Source of the DNA: Collimonas sp. OK607
GTDB lineage: Bacteria; Pseudomonadota; Gammaproteobacteria; Burkholderiales; Burkholderiaceae_D
Length of the DNA stretch: 64,000 nucleotides
Assembly (NCBI RefSeq): GCF_900111995.1
Contig: NZ_FOKF01000018.1
Location: 41,369 to 105,368 of the forward strand
Reading direction: 5' to 3'
Made by a program: the position numbers and the translations under genes. Of the stretch, positions 9,962 to 20,011 are shown in pieces. Within the stretch, counting starts at the first letter, position 1; each line of letters starts with the position of its first letter. The notes beneath the pieces were generated by a model that saw nothing but the letters and a program-made list of their open reading frames with translations, ran no database searches and was not told the origin of the DNA.

Positions 9962-11590
9962 TCAGCCGAGCTTCAACTTGAAGCGCGAGACGCCGTTGCG
10001 CAAGCCGTTTGCAGTGAGCGTCAACTCGTCAATCGCCTGGCTTGACTGGCGCAGCGATTCTACGCTTTGATGTGCGGCTTCGCTTAATTGCCCCAACGCC
10101 TGGCTAATCTGTTCGGCGCCAATGGCTTGTGCCTGCACCCCTTCGTTGACAGATTGAAAACGCGGCGTCAACGCCTGCACCTGCTGGATGATCTGCGATA
10201 GCTGGACGCCGACATTCTGCACATCGGCGATGCCGCGCCGTACTTCTTCGGAAAATTTATCCATTCCCATCACACCGGCCGATACGGCAGACTGAATCTC
10301 TTTCACCATCTGTTCGATGTCGTAAGTGGCAACTGCGGTCTGGTCGGCCAGGCGGCGAATTTCGGTCGCCACCACGGAAAATCCGCGACCGTATTCGCCA
10401 GCTTTTTCGGCCTCGATGGCGGCGTTCAGCGAGAGCAGGTTGGTTTGCCCGGCGACCTTGGTGATGGTCGTCACGACTTGATTGATATTGCTGGCTTTTT
10501 CGTTGAGGATGGCCAGCTTGGCGTTGACCGAACCGGCCGCATTCATCACGTGATGCATGGTGTCTTCCATTTGCGTCAGGCCAGTCTGGCCGGTGCCGAC
10601 CAGTCTGGCAGCTTCCTCGGCGCCAGATGAAACTTCATTCATGGTGTTCACCAGTTCGCGCGATGTGGAATAGATTTCACGGGAAGTGGCGCCGATTTCG
10701 GTGGTAGTGGCGGCGGTTTCGTTGGCTGTGGCTTGCTGCTGCTTGGCGGTAGCGGCAATCTCCACTACCGAGGTGGTGACCTGAATTGCCGATTTCTGCG
10801 CTTGCCCGACCAGGCCGGTCAGTTCGTCGGACATGCGGTTCAGACCAGTTTCCAATGCTTGAAATTCATCATGGCGATTGAGGTTGAGACGTTGCGACAG
10901 GTCGCCGGAACGAATCACTTCCAGGGCAGCAATCAGGTTTGCCATCGGGCGCGTGATAGCACGCAGCAGGAAGACGCCGCAAATCAGCGCTGCCGCCAGG
11001 GCAATCACCAGCGCTGCCAGCAAAGTGCTCTTGGCGACCAGCACCGCAGCCTCGATTTTATCTACCGAGCGGACTTCGGATTGCTGGTTAAAGTCGCGCA
11101 ATTGCGTGGCGACTCTGCGTCCTTGCTGCCAGGCCGGTTCCAGTTGTTCCATCAGCAGGCTGCGAGCTTGCGCATTCTTTTGCAACTCATCCAGTTTCAA
11201 CACCTCGGACATAATCCGGTCGTATTGCACCCGCGTAGCTTTGAAGGCGATGAAATTGGCTCTGTCCTCATTCTCGAAAATGGTCTTTTCGTAGTCCGCT
11301 ACCAGCTTATCCATTGTTTCCGAGTAGGCGTGCATTGCCGTCAGATCTTTTTTTCGTTGCTCCGGGTTATCCAAGGCTATCACCTGCAACGCCAGCAGAT
11401 AACTCTGAGACCAGTTCGAGCGGATGCCGGTGCTCAACTCTAGACCGGGTATGGAGTCGGTCTGGAAACTGACGGTTTCATGTTCGATCGCTGCCAGCTT
11501 CAGGTAGGTGATGCCAGCCATGAATCCCATCAGCGCCAGAATGACACCAAAACTCACCAGCATTCTTTGCCGAATAGTCCATTGCTTCAC
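9962..11590 (-). CDS. wspA: WspA, methyl-accepting surface sensor
   Basis: 542 residues. One N-terminal membrane helix (about 8-30), a helical periplasmic ligand domain (about 31-190), a second membrane helix (about 190-212), HAMP, then a long MCP coiled coil with the conserved hairpin tip (AGQTNLLSLNAAIEAEKAG, then ATEIRRLADQT). The long Gln/Ala/Thr-rich stretch before the tip carries likely methylation sites. It senses surface contact and activates WspE. It is the first gene of the minus-strand wsp operon, and its start faces the mcp gene at 11932 across 341 bases. Confidence 0.92.
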   Translation of the reverse strand: MKQWTIRQRMLVSFGVILALMGFMAGITYLKLAAIEHETVSFQTDSIPGLELSTGIRSNWSQSYLLALQVIALDNPEQRKKDLTAMHAYSETMDKLVADYEKTIFENEDRANFIAFKATRVQYDRIMSEVLKLDELQKNAQARSLLMEQLEPAWQQGRRVATQLRDFNQQSEVRSVDKIEAAVLVAKSTLLAALVIALAAALICGVFLLRAITRPMANLIAALEVIRSGDLSQRLNLNRHDEFQALETGLNRMSDELTGLVGQAQKSAIQVTTSVVEIAATAKQQQATANETAATTTEIGATSREIYSTSRELVNTMNEVSSGAEEAARLVGTGQTGLTQMEDTMHHVMNAAGSVNAKLAILNEKASNINQVVTTITKVAGQTNLLSLNAAIEAEKAGEYGRGFSVVATEIRRLADQTAVATYDIEQMVKEIQSAVSAGVMGMDKFSEEVRRGIADVQNVGVQLSQIIQQVQALTPRFQSVNEGVQAQAIGAEQISQALGQLSEAAHQSVESLRQSSQAIDELTLTANGLRNGVSRFKLKLG

Positions 11591-11931
11591 GTGTTATTTC
11601 TCCTGTCGGAAATCGATGATCGCTGCGTTCTTTTTGGTCCGCGGCTTGAAATGCGATTCAATTGGTGAATTGATAACTGCGCCGTCATCGGCTAATCATC
11701 AACTAATTTCTAAGTGGACACAATAAACCAGTCAGATCTAATGCGCACGAATTTTTGGCTAAGCTGAGTCGGCTTCGGCGCGATTGCGCAAAATTTTTGT
11801 TCCTCCCCCTTCAGCTAAACAACAACGCCGCCGTTAATGCAAAGGAAAGCTTGGAAGACGATCGCTTTCCGTGCCGACGCATGATCGCTGCACGCTACTA
11901 ATAATTGCTTAGGCAAATCGGGGACCCATTA
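11591..11931. other. Divergent promoter region between wspA and the first mcp gene
   Basis: 341 bases without a credible ORF. It must hold the promoters of both the wsp operon (minus) and the mcp gene at 11932 (plus). I looked for a flagellar sigma-28 promoter (TAAA-N15-GCCGATAA); the nearest match, near 11815-11840, has the wrong spacing. No clear palindrome was seen. Confidence 0.5.
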
Positions 11932-13581
11932 ATGAATAAATTGTCTTTTACGCAAAAACTCTGGCTACCGCTGCTGGTCAGCCTGGTCGCACTATTTTCG
12001 ATCTCCGTATTCAACGCTTATCAAGCGCGGCAGATCCGGCTGGAGGAGCGTAAAAATGATTTGATGAATGTCTCTGACATCGCCATGAGCATAATCAAGG
12101 AATACGGCGCCATGGCCGCCAGCGGCGCGCTCAGCAAGAGCGAGGCACAACAGCAGGCGCTGGCGCGGTTGAAGGTAATGCGCTTCGGCAAAGATGGCTA
12201 TGTTTCGATTATTTCATCGAATGAAGTAATGATCATGCATCCGATGAAGCCCGAGATGGAGGGGCGCAAGATGAGCGATTTCAAGGATCTCGAGGGCAAT
12301 CTGGTATTTGCCTTGATCTCCAAGGCCGGCAGCCAGCCTGGCGGCGGTTTCATCGAGTATGTCTGGCCGAAAGTCGGCGCTGCCGAGGCAGTGCCGAAGA
12401 TATCGTTCGCACTCGGCTACCAGCCATGGGACTGGATCACCACTACCGGCATTTATGTGGATGATCTGAATCTGGCCTTCATGCACTCACTTTACCAGGG
12501 CGGCGCCATATTGCTGGTAGTGGCGCTGGCGCTAGGTGCACTGATCGGCTATTCGAACCGCAGCATGCTGAATGCGATAGGCGGCGATCCTGGCAATGCG
12601 GCCGACATCGCCAACCGTATTGCCGACGGCGACCTCAGCCTGGATATAGCGACCCGTCCGGGCGATACACGCAGCCTGGTGTATGCAATGAAATGCATGC
12701 GCACATCGCTGCTGCATACGATTTCCAATATCAAAAATTCCGCTGACACGATTGCCACCGCCTCCAGCCAGATCGCCGGCGGCAACCTGGATTTGTCCAG
12801 CCGCACGGAACAACAAGCCGGATCGCTGGAAGAAACCGCTTCGGCAATGGAGCAGCTCACCTCGACCGTCAAGCAAAATGCCGACAACGCGCGACAAGCC
12901 AATCAGTTGGCGGTCAGCGCTTCGCAAGTGGCAAGCGACAGCAGCGCGGTGGTGTCGCAGGTGGTCGATACCATGGGCAATATCCGCAGTTCATCGAAGA
13001 AAATCGTCGACATCATCGGCGTGATTGACGGTATCGCCTTCCAGACCAATATTCTCGCTTTGAATGCTGCGGTAGAAGCGGCGCGTGCCGGCGAGCAGGG
13101 CCGCGGCTTTGCCGTGGTGGCCTCGGAGGTGCGCAGTCTGGCGCAACGTTCGGCCGCGGCAGCCAAGGAAATCAAAGTGCTGATCGATGAATCCGTCAGC
13201 CAGGTCGGCAGTGGCAGCAAACTGGTGGAGCAAGCTGGCGTGACCATGGGTGAAGTGGTGACCAGCGTTAAACGCGTAACCGACATCATCGGCGAAATCG
13301 CCACCGCCAGCCAGGAGCAAAGCGCGGGTATCGAACAGGTCAATCACGCGATCACGCAAATGGATGAAGTGACCCAGCAAAATGCCGCCCTGGTGGAACA
13401 AGCTGCCGCCGCCGCGGCGTCATTGCAAGAGCAGGCCATCCATCTGGCGCAGATGGTCGGCGTGTTCAAAACCGATAGCAGCCCGGCTAGCCATGGCGAG
13501 CCGGCCCGGCGCGCAATGGATGTCACGCCGCGGCCTGTGCAATTGTCCGCAAGGGCGACAGCGCGGCGTATGGCTGCCTAG
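11932..13581 (+). CDS. Methyl-accepting chemotaxis protein with single-Cache sensor domain
   Basis: 549 residues from ATG 11932; an in-frame TTG at 11905 is less likely because the ATG sits right before a typical N-terminal helix ([15 protein letters not shown]). The periplasmic part resembles a single Cache domain ([42 protein letters not shown]). A second membrane helix, HAMP and MCP signalling domain follow, with the tip [20 protein letters not shown]. The C terminus lacks a NWETF-type pentapeptide. It is a transducer for an unknown small molecule, paired with a paralogue 28 bases downstream. Confidence 0.9.
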   Translation: MNKLSFTQKLWLPLLVSLVALFSISVFNAYQARQIRLEERKNDLMNVSDIAMSIIKEYGAMAASGALSKSEAQQQALARLKVMRFGKDGYVSIISSNEVMIMHPMKPEMEGRKMSDFKDLEGNLVFALISKAGSQPGGGFIEYVWPKVGAAEAVPKISFALGYQPWDWITTTGIYVDDLNLAFMHSLYQGGAILLVVALALGALIGYSNRSMLNAIGGDPGNAADIANRIADGDLSLDIATRPGDTRSLVYAMKCMRTSLLHTISNIKNSADTIATASSQIAGGNLDLSSRTEQQAGSLEETASAMEQLTSTVKQNADNARQANQLAVSASQVASDSSAVVSQVVDTMGNIRSSSKKIVDIIGVIDGIAFQTNILALNAAVEAARAGEQGRGFAVVASEVRSLAQRSAAAAKEIKVLIDESVSQVGSGSKLVEQAGVTMGEVVTSVKRVTDIIGEIATASQEQSAGIEQVNHAITQMDEVTQQNAALVEQAAAAAASLQEQAIHLAQMVGVFKTDSSPASHGEPARRAMDVTPRPVQLSARATARRMAA

Positions 13582-13609
13582 ATTAATTTTTACAAGAAAG
13601 TGTGCAGGC

Positions 13610-15433
13610 ATGAAAAATCTGAGTCTGAAATTGAAGTTGTGGCTGGTGCTGGCGGTCATGTGGCTGGGTTTGTTGTTGCTGGCCGGCTGGTCCGCTTTAA
13701 ATACCAGCGACACGATGATGCGCGAGCGCGAGGCAGGGCTGAAGAGCGTGGTGGAAACGGCGGCCGGCATTGTCAAAGGCTATGCCGATGACGTTGCCGC
13801 CAACAAGCTCAGCCTGGCGGATGCGCAAAGCCAGGCTTTGCGGCGCGTCAGCAGCATGCGCTATGCGGACGGTAACTACGTGTTCATCTTCGATTCGCAG
13901 CCGGTGGTATTGATGCACCCGACCAGCAAGGACATCGTCAACAAGAACGTCAGCGACCGCAAGGATACCGACGGCAAGTTGTATTACGTGGAGATGGTCA
14001 AGCTGGGCAAGCAGCAACAGCAAGGCATCGTGCATTACATGGGGCGCCTGCCCGGCACCGCCGATACCCGCGCCGAGAAAATCAGCCAGGTAAATTATTT
14101 TGCGCCTTGGGACTGGTACCTGGTATCGGGCGTGTTTGTGAACGATGTGCAAGCGGCGTTTTATGACAATCTGCTCAAGCTGCTGTTGATCATGGTCATC
14201 ATCGGCGTGACAGTATCGGCGACCATGTTGCTGATCATCCGCAGTGTGACACGCAGCCTCGGAGGAGAGCCCGGCTACGCAGCGGCTATCGCCACCAGAA
14301 TCGCCGCCGGCGAGCTGGATTTGACGGTGCTGGTCGATGCCCGGGATAAAACCAGCTTGCTGCATGCGATGCGGCAGATGCAGCAGCAACTGGCGGCAGC
14401 CATCACCGAGATTCGCGAAGGTTCGCACAATATCGGCGATTCGATCAAAGAGATTTCCGCCGGTAACAGCGATTTGTCGGCACGTACCGAGCAGCAGGCG
14501 GCTTCGCTGCAGGAAACCGCCGCCAGCATGGAGCAACTGACTGCCACGGTGCGGCAAAATGCCGATAACGCCAGGCAGGCCGGCCAACTGGCGCAGAGCG
14601 CTTCCAGCATCGCGGCCAAGGGCGGCGAGGTGGTCGGACAGGTGGTACACACCATGCAGGGCATTACCGATAGCTCTAAACGCATTGCCGACATTATCGG
14701 CGTCATCGACGGCATCGCCTTCCAGACTAATATCCTGGCGTTGAATGCGGCAGTGGAGGCGGCCCGGGCCGGCGAGCAAGGCCGTGGTTTCGCGGTGGTG
14801 GCAGCTGAAGTGCGTAATCTGGCGCAGCGCAGCGCCCAGGCAGCCAAGGAAATCAAGGAATTGATAGGGGATTCGGTCGACAAGGTTGATGGCGGCTCCG
14901 AACTGGTGGCCCGTGCCGGCCAGACCATGGATGAAATCGTGCAGGCGGTCAAGCGTGTGACCGACATCATGGCGGAAGTAACCGTCGCCTCGGAAGAGCA
15001 AAGCAGCGGCATCGAGCAGGTCAATCAAGCCGTCATGCAGATGGACAAGGTCACGCAACAGAATGCTGCGCTGGTGGAGCAGGTGGCGGCTGCCGCCAAT
15101 TCGCTGGAAGGGCAGGCGCAACGTTTGCACGACGCGGTATCGGTGTTCCAGGTGGCGGAGTCGCAGCATAGCGGTAGCAGCAGTAGTAGCAGTAGTAACA
15201 ACAATGCGCCGGCAGCGGCCCGGCGCACCGAGCCATCGTTCGCCGCCAGGCGAGCGCCTGCGTCGCCTGCAAAGCGCGCCTCACCCCCGGTTCTGAAAAC
15301 GGTCGGCACAAACAAGGTGCGCGCCGCCGCTAACGTCGGTAAGGCAGCCGCCGCCAAGGGGCCGCAGGCGCCGTGGAAAGCGCCTGCGGCCAAATTGGCA
15401 GCGTCTAACGCCGATGACTGGGAAACGTTTTAA
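13610..15433 (+). CDS. Methyl-accepting chemotaxis protein with single-Cache domain and CheR/CheB-binding tail
   Basis: 607 residues from ATG 13610. Layout as in the preceding paralogue: membrane helix, Cache-type domain ([31 protein letters not shown]), second helix, HAMP, MCP domain with the same hairpin tip. It differs in a long C-terminal extension: a Ser run (about 525-531) encoded by repeated AGC/AGT codons, then an Ala/Lys/Pro-rich linker ending in DDWETF. A terminal WETF-like pentapeptide is the docking site for CheR/CheB in high-abundance receptors, so this receptor may assist methylation of its shorter neighbour. Confidence 0.9.
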   Translation: MKNLSLKLKLWLVLAVMWLGLLLLAGWSALNTSDTMMREREAGLKSVVETAAGIVKGYADDVAANKLSLADAQSQALRRVSSMRYADGNYVFIFDSQPVVLMHPTSKDIVNKNVSDRKDTDGKLYYVEMVKLGKQQQQGIVHYMGRLPGTADTRAEKISQVNYFAPWDWYLVSGVFVNDVQAAFYDNLLKLLLIMVIIGVTVSATMLLIIRSVTRSLGGEPGYAAAIATRIAAGELDLTVLVDARDKTSLLHAMRQMQQQLAAAITEIREGSHNIGDSIKEISAGNSDLSARTEQQAASLQETAASMEQLTATVRQNADNARQAGQLAQSASSIAAKGGEVVGQVVHTMQGITDSSKRIADIIGVIDGIAFQTNILALNAAVEAARAGEQGRGFAVVAAEVRNLAQRSAQAAKEIKELIGDSVDKVDGGSELVARAGQTMDEIVQAVKRVTDIMAEVTVASEEQSSGIEQVNQAVMQMDKVTQQNAALVEQVAAAANSLEGQAQRLHDAVSVFQVAESQHSGSSSSSSSNNNAPAAARRTEPSFAARRAPASPAKRASPPVLKTVGTNKVRAAANVGKAAAAKGPQAPWKAPAAKLAASNADDWETF

Positions 15434-15620
15434 CGCAGGACGGCCTGAGTTGTCCTGCTGGCAAGAAACAAAGAAACGGCTCACTGCGGTGGTCAAGAGG
15501 TATACTTCGGATCTATCGAAGACGCCCGTTTGCTGCGATGGCAAACGGGCAGCGCAGATGATGCATTGGTAATGCGTCATGACCTGCTTCCTACCTACCC
15601 ACACTGATCGAGACCCTTCC

Positions 15621-15692
15621 ATGCGTTTGATGCGTTTGAATTCCCCCACTGTCGGATTGCCTTCGGCCGAACGTCCTGCGGGCGCCCTATGA
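15621..15692 (+). CDS. Possible 23-codon leader ORF overlapping the methyltransferase start
   Basis: ATG at 15621 opens a short frame ending in TGA at 15690-15692, which overlaps the ATG of the next gene (ATGA). The peptide begins MRLMRLNSP. Nothing is recognised in it. The overlap could couple translation of the downstream methyltransferase, or be chance. Confidence 0.2.
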   Translation: MRLMRLNSPTVGLPSAERPAGAL

Positions 15693-16846
15693 CTACGACG
15701 GCAGGCGAACAGCCGATGATCCATTGGATCGAAGAAGATCAGCCGCGCTCGGCGCGCTGGCGCTCGGAAAACGGCAATGCCGCGCCCAAGCGGGTGGTGA
15801 TTGCCGACGACCGGATGACTGCCGATACGGCCTATCGCCTGGCCTGTGAAGGTACCGGCATGCTGTGGCGCGGAGATTTCCAGAATGCGCGCCAGTTGTT
15901 GCAGGCGCTCGCGCGCCGCGCCGAACCGAAGGCGGAAAAGCGCGGCAAGCCACGCAAGCAACCAACTTCACCGACCGACGCCTTCAATCTGCATCGTCAG
16001 GCGCAATCGCAACGCGCCCGCACTCTGGGCATGCTGCTGCTGCCGTTTAACGCCGACTACAGCATCCCCCTGCGGCGCGCGCCCGATGTGCATGTGGCTT
16101 GCAACGAAGCCTACGGCGCGCCGACCGAACCGTTCGTGGCGTCGCTGCGCGAATTGCTGGGGCTGATCGGTGCGCACGAATGGCGCAAGAAGGGCGTTGA
16201 GATTGCTGCGTTAGGTGAAGGCGGGCGCATTCATCCTCACTATGGCGTGTACTCGCCGGTTCGTGGCGAATACATCGAATTGGTGGCGGCGGCGCCGTTG
16301 CCGTCGATTAAGCTGGCTTTTGACATCGGCACTGGTACCGGGGTGCTGGCGGCCTTGCTGGCTAAGCGTGGCGTGCAGCGTGTAGTGGCCACCGACATGG
16401 ACCCGCGCGCGCTGACTTGCGCGCGTGAAAACCTGACGCGGCTCGATCTGAATGGCCAGGTAACCCTGGTGCAGGCCGACCTGTTTCCCGAGGGCCGTGC
16501 GCCGTTGGTGATTTGCAATCCGCCCTGGGTTCCAGCGCGCCCAAGTTCACCCATTGAGCATGCTGTCTACGATCCTGAGAGCCGCATGTTGCGCGGATTC
16601 CTGAGCGGCTTGGCGCAGCATCTGGAGCCTGCCGGCGAGGGTTGGCTGATCCTGTCCGATCTGGCTGAGCACTTGGGATTGCGTTCGCGCGCCGAGCTGC
16701 TGGCGGCGATTGATGCTGCAGGCCTGCAAGTGTTAGGGAAAACCGATATCAGGCCGCACCATCCGAAAGTCTCCGATCAGGCCGATCCGCTCCATGTGGC
16801 GCGTGCCGCTGAACTGACTTCCTTATGGCGACTGGCAGTCCGTTGA
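15689..16846 (+). CDS. Class I SAM-dependent methyltransferase, HemK/PrmC-like fold
   Basis: 385 residues. The C-terminal half is a Rossmann methyltransferase: motif I DIGTGTGVLAALLAKRG, acidic residue in VVATDMDPRA, and the amide/amine methyltransferase signature NPPW (VICNPPWVPA). The N-terminal 140 residues have no domain I recognise and include a Lys/Arg-rich linker (about 75-95). The NPPW motif points to methylation of a planar nitrogen, as in glutamine or adenine methyltransferases, but the substrate is unknown. It stands alone and is followed by a strong terminator. Confidence 0.8.
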   Translation: MTTTAGEQPMIHWIEEDQPRSARWRSENGNAAPKRVVIADDRMTADTAYRLACEGTGMLWRGDFQNARQLLQALARRAEPKAEKRGKPRKQPTSPTDAFNLHRQAQSQRARTLGMLLLPFNADYSIPLRRAPDVHVACNEAYGAPTEPFVASLRELLGLIGAHEWRKKGVEIAALGEGGRIHPHYGVYSPVRGEYIELVAAAPLPSIKLAFDIGTGTGVLAALLAKRGVQRVVATDMDPRALTCARENLTRLDLNGQVTLVQADLFPEGRAPLVICNPPWVPARPSSPIEHAVYDPESRMLRGFLSGLAQHLEPAGEGWLILSDLAEHLGLRSRAELLAAIDAAGLQVLGKTDIRPHHPKVSDQADPLHVARAAELTSLWRLAVR

Positions 16847-16908
16847 GCTAGGCGGATTGCATAAAACTGTAATTTTATTTCCTTGCGGAAAGTATCTGTT
16901 GTAAATTC

Positions 16909-16940
16909 ACCGGTTTCGCTTGATGAGACCGGTATTTTTT
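16909..16940 (+). terminator. Intrinsic terminator after the methyltransferase gene
   Basis: A 9-bp stem (ACCGGTTTC with GAGACCGGT, one G-U pair) around a 7-base loop is followed by A and six T residues. Confidence 0.8.
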
Positions 16941-17119
16941 GCGACGCAATGTTAAGGATTGTGAAATATACAAGTTTGCTATTGCGGCAATTAATCTCCA
17001 AACCTAGGCTATCTCTCTTCATCTGGCGATAAAAGATGAATACAAGGGTGCTTGCTTCGTTCTGGGCTGTTTGCAGACGGTCAAGATGACATCAAGGGAT
17101 AAATACTAGAGTGGACGAA

Positions 17120-17449
17120 ATGAACAAAAGCAAGCCTAGCAAACCTAGCCGGCCGGAGCCAGATTCGCTATTGCCCTTGAGCGAATCCGAGCTTGGACTT
17201 GACGATCTGTTCCTGGCCAGCGCAAGGCAAGATCTGCTCAGCATCGAGCAGGCGCTAGCTCGCCGCGACTACTGCGCCATACAGCAAACGGTCCATAGCC
17301 TGAAAGGTGCGGCAATGATTTTCCGCGTACCGGCGACGGTTAACGCCGCGCTCCACATTGAAGCTGTCCTGAACACCGGTTTGGCGGTCGATCATGACCA
17401 ACTCACGGCGGCGTGTGCCGCGTTGCGACTGCAGATAGAACTGCTTTGA
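17120..17449 (+). CDS. Stand-alone HPt phosphotransfer protein
   Basis: 109 residues from ATG 17120; GTG at 17111 in the same frame is an alternative, but the purines around it fit a ribosome site for the ATG. The last 75 residues form an HPt four-helix domain with the phospho-acceptor His in TVHSLKGAAMIF. The N-terminal 35 residues are Lys/Ser/Pro-rich. It would relay phosphate between a hybrid kinase and a response regulator. No partner lies beside it, so it is an orphan; partner proteins cannot be named from this window. Confidence 0.8.
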   Translation: MNKSKPSKPSRPEPDSLLPLSESELGLDDLFLASARQDLLSIEQALARRDYCAIQQTVHSLKGAAMIFRVPATVNAALHIEAVLNTGLAVDHDQLTAACAALRLQIELL

Positions 17450-17637
17450 GCGTCCATGCAGGCTCATGCAGCGCGTGTTTGCGCTAGTGTTGCCATGGCC
17501 GGTATTTACCTGACGCTTGCCCGGCAGCGTATTAGCAATATCCACTTCTTCTAAAACAGCTATAGTCTCTATATCAGATCCGCGCATGCCAAGCCGGCAT
17601 TCGTGGATTGGCAATTCCACTTTGATATGGAGAGCGC

Positions 17638-18048
17638 ATGGCGTCTGTACACTTACAAAGCACGAGCGGCTTTGCCCAGCAAATCCAAGCCAGGTCGCAC
17701 CAGTTGCGTGCCGACGAACCACTCAGCAACGGCGGTACCGATAGCGGCCCCGCGCCCTACGAATTGCTGCTGGCCGGATTGGCCGCCTGCACCTCCCTGA
17801 CGTTACGCATGTATGCCGACCGCAAGCAATGGGATCTCGGCCTGATCGATGTGCGGTTGCGTTTTTCGCGCGATGAGCAGGGACGGGAAAAGATAGACCG
17901 CACAGTCGCTTTCGGCGCGCAACTTAGCCCGGAACAGATAACCAGGCTGGCCGAGATTTGTGAAAAGACGCCAGTCACCAAAACCATCAGGCAGGGTACG
18001 GAAATTGTGACTACGTTGAGCCAGGTCAGGCTTGAAGGACAAGCTTGA
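17638..18048 (+). CDS. OsmC/Ohr-family peroxide-reducing protein
   Basis: 136 residues with a GGAGAG ribosome site just before ATG 17638. The OsmC fold is indicated by GPAPYELLLAGLAACTSLTL, with the first redox Cys, and by the C-terminal helix EICEKTPVTKTI. In classical OsmC/Ohr the second Cys is in CPV; here that position is Thr and a Cys lies three residues earlier. Family members reduce organic hydroperoxides in the cytoplasm. The altered second-Cys position makes the activity uncertain. Confidence 0.82.
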   Translation: MASVHLQSTSGFAQQIQARSHQLRADEPLSNGGTDSGPAPYELLLAGLAACTSLTLRMYADRKQWDLGLIDVRLRFSRDEQGREKIDRTVAFGAQLSPEQITRLAEICEKTPVTKTIRQGTEIVTTLSQVRLEGQA

Positions 18049-18067
18049 CCTGGTAGCTGAGTATATT

Positions 18068-18101
18068 TACTTGATATACGTACTTGATATACGCACTTGA
18101 G
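18068..18101. repeat. 13-bp tandem repeat, 2.6 copies
   Basis: Two perfect copies of TACTTGATATACG (18068-18093) are followed by a partial third. It lies in the 85-base gap between the OsmC gene and the FMN reductase gene. Confidence 0.75.
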
Positions 18102-18133
18102 CAACTCGGTCCGGTAACTCAAAGGAGAAGCGC

Positions 18134-18685
18134 ATGAGCAAGATAATTGGTGTGGCAGGCAGCCTGCGCAGCGGTTCGCTGAATGCTGCATTGTTGCGGG
18201 CGGCGGCCGAGTTGATGCCGGCGGGGTCGACACTGGAAATTGGCACGATCAAAGGGATCCCCTTATATGACGGCGACCTTGAGCAGGCAGAAGGGATTCC
18301 GGCGGCCGTGACCTTGCTGAAGGAGCAGATAGCGGTCGCGGATGCGCTGTTGCTGGTGACGCCGGAATATAATAATTCCATGCCGGGCGTGTTCAAGAAT
18401 GCGCTCGACTGGTTGTCGCGGCCGCCGGCCGATATCGCCCGCATCTTTCGCGGTCGACGGGTTGCCGTAATCGGTGCGTCGCCGGGTGGCTTCGGTACGA
18501 TCCTGTCGCAAAATGCCTGGTTGCCGGTGTTGCGTACGCTAGGCATGCAACCCTGGTTCGGCGGGCGCTTGATGGTGTCGCGCGCGGGGAAGGTATTTAA
18601 TGAAAATGGGGAGTTGGTTGACGAGCAGGTACGCGAGCAACTCAGGGAGTTCAACCGGAATTTTGTGGAGTTTTTAAAAACCTGA
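18134..18685 (+). CDS. NADPH-dependent FMN reductase (flavodoxin-like)
   Basis: 183 residues. It has the phosphate-binding loop [16 protein letters not shown] near the N terminus and the flavin-contact motif [18 protein letters not shown], both typical of the ChrR/YieF/SsuE-type FMN-dependent NAD(P)H reductases of the cytoplasm. Such enzymes reduce quinones, chromate or free flavin; the real substrate cannot be read from the sequence. An AAAGGAGAAGC ribosome site precedes the ATG. It ends one base before cbpA, so the two are probably co-transcribed. Confidence 0.88.
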   Translation: MSKIIGVAGSLRSGSLNAALLRAAAELMPAGSTLEIGTIKGIPLYDGDLEQAEGIPAAVTLLKEQIAVADALLLVTPEYNNSMPGVFKNALDWLSRPPADIARIFRGRRVAVIGASPGGFGTILSQNAWLPVLRTLGMQPWFGGRLMVSRAGKVFNENGELVDEQVREQLREFNRNFVEFLKT

Positions 18686-18686
18686 A

Positions 18687-19619
18687 ATGAAATTCAAAGA
18701 CTATTACAGCGCCCTGGGCGTCGAGCGCAACGCCAGTGCCGCCGAGATCAAGCAAGCCTACCGCAAACTGGCGCATAAATACCATCCGGACGTCTCCAAA
18801 GACCCGGCCGGCGAAGAGAAATTCAAAGACATTGCGGAAGCGTATTCGACGTTGAAAGACAGCGAAAAGCGCGCTGCCTACGATCAGCTGGGCCGCCATC
18901 ATGAAGGTGAAAACGTTGAGCCGCCGCAATCCTGGCAACAAGGATTCGCAGCTGGCGGCGCGACGTTCGGCGATGTCGACATGGCCGATATCCTGGCCGC
19001 TTTTGCCGCTTCGCGCCATGGTGGCGGAGCAGGAGCCAGAATGCGACCGGTCAGAGGTGAAGACTATGAAGTCAACGCGCCCATTACCCTGGAGCAGATT
19101 TATGAAGGCGGTGAAACCGATGTCCGCCTGAGCATGCCCGAGTACGATGAACATGGCACCTTGCGCCGGACGCCGCGCACTTATCGGGTGAAGATACCGA
19201 AGGGCGCGGAAGACGGGCAAAGACTGCGCTTGTCGGGTAAGGGCGGGCAAGGGCAGGATGGCGGAAAACATGGCGATTTGTATGTCGTGATGAAGGTGAT
19301 CCCGCATCCGCTGTATCGGGTAAGCGGGAAAGATCTGTATATCGACCTGCCTTTGGCGCCGTGGGAAGCCGTACTGGGAGCCGCTGTGCTGGTGCCGACT
19401 TTGGGCGGCAAGGTCGAACTGAGCATTCCCTCGGGTACCGCGGCGAATCGTCAATTCCGTTTTGCCAAACGCGGTTTGCCGTCCGCCAATGGCGAGCAGG
19501 GTAATTTATACGCGGTGATAAGGATAGAAGTGCCGCCGGCGGCAACTGCCCGCGAGCGCGAGCTATTTGAACAACTGGGGGCTGAATCGAAATTCAATCC
19601 GCGTCAGCATCTTATTTAG
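18687..19619 (+). CDS. cbpA: Curved-DNA-binding protein / DnaJ-class co-chaperone CbpA
   Basis: 310 residues. An N-terminal J domain with the HPD motif (KYHPDVSKD) stimulates DnaK ATPase; a Gly-poor linker follows, then the two C-terminal substrate-binding beta domains ([39 protein letters not shown]). There is no Cys-rich zinc domain, which separates CbpA from DnaJ. It is followed 10 bases later by its modulator gene cbpM, as in enterobacteria and pseudomonads. Confidence 0.93.
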   Translation: MKFKDYYSALGVERNASAAEIKQAYRKLAHKYHPDVSKDPAGEEKFKDIAEAYSTLKDSEKRAAYDQLGRHHEGENVEPPQSWQQGFAAGGATFGDVDMADILAAFAASRHGGGAGARMRPVRGEDYEVNAPITLEQIYEGGETDVRLSMPEYDEHGTLRRTPRTYRVKIPKGAEDGQRLRLSGKGGQGQDGGKHGDLYVVMKVIPHPLYRVSGKDLYIDLPLAPWEAVLGAAVLVPTLGGKVELSIPSGTAANRQFRFAKRGLPSANGEQGNLYAVIRIEVPPAATARERELFEQLGAESKFNPRQHLI

Positions 19620-19629
19620 GAGGGCGACA

Positions 19630-19953
19630 ATGACTGCTCTGTTAGTAGAAGCCGTTTGGTTAAACGACATTGCGTTGTGTTCGCTGGATGAGCTGGCGGA
19701 ATTTTCCGGACTTAGCCAGGACGAGCTGGCGGACCTGATGGCGATTGGCGCCATCGAGCCGGATCGTAGCGCCGCGCCGACCCGTGTGTTTCCCGCGCAA
19801 ACCATCGTGCTCGCCAGGACCGCGCGTCGTTTGCGCGACGATTTCGAGCTTGATATACACGGCGTGGCGATGGCGCTCAATCTGTTGGAAAAAATACATG
19901 CACTGGAAACCCGGCTGGCCGCCTTGGATGCCAAATTGCCGCATCTGCCTTGA
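19630..19953 (+). CDS. cbpM: Chaperone modulator CbpM
   Basis: 107 residues from ATG 19630, preceded by AGGAGGG; the frame is open further upstream, but this start is decided by the ribosome site. It has a small MerR-like winged-helix part (LDELAEFSGLSQDELADLMAIGAIEP) and a C-terminal helix with heptads (ALNLLEKIHALETRLAALD). CbpM binds the J domain of CbpA and blocks its DnaK-stimulating and DNA-binding activities. Confidence 0.9.
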   Translation: MTALLVEAVWLNDIALCSLDELAEFSGLSQDELADLMAIGAIEPDRSAAPTRVFPAQTIVLARTARRLRDDFELDIHGVAMALNLLEKIHALETRLAALDAKLPHLP

Positions 19954-19964
19954 TGGCTTAGCTG

Positions 19965-20011
19965 GTAACTAAGTTAGTAATTAAGTTAGTAATTAAATTA
20001 ATAACTAAGTC
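19965..20011. repeat. 12-bp tandem repeat, four copies
   Basis: Four degenerate copies of GTAAYTAAGTTA fill the space between cbpM and the convergent kguD. The kguD stop codon (CTA on the plus strand, 20005-20007) lies inside the last copy. Confidence 0.8.

Noticed and set aside
11810..11845. Flagellar sigma-28 promoter for the mcp gene
   Set aside because: TAAA and a GCCG-like box are present but about 10 bases apart rather than 15.
13697..15169. 490-codon minus-strand ORF opposite the second MCP
   Set aside because: His/Leu/Arg-rich antisense frame of a conserved MCP; no domain.
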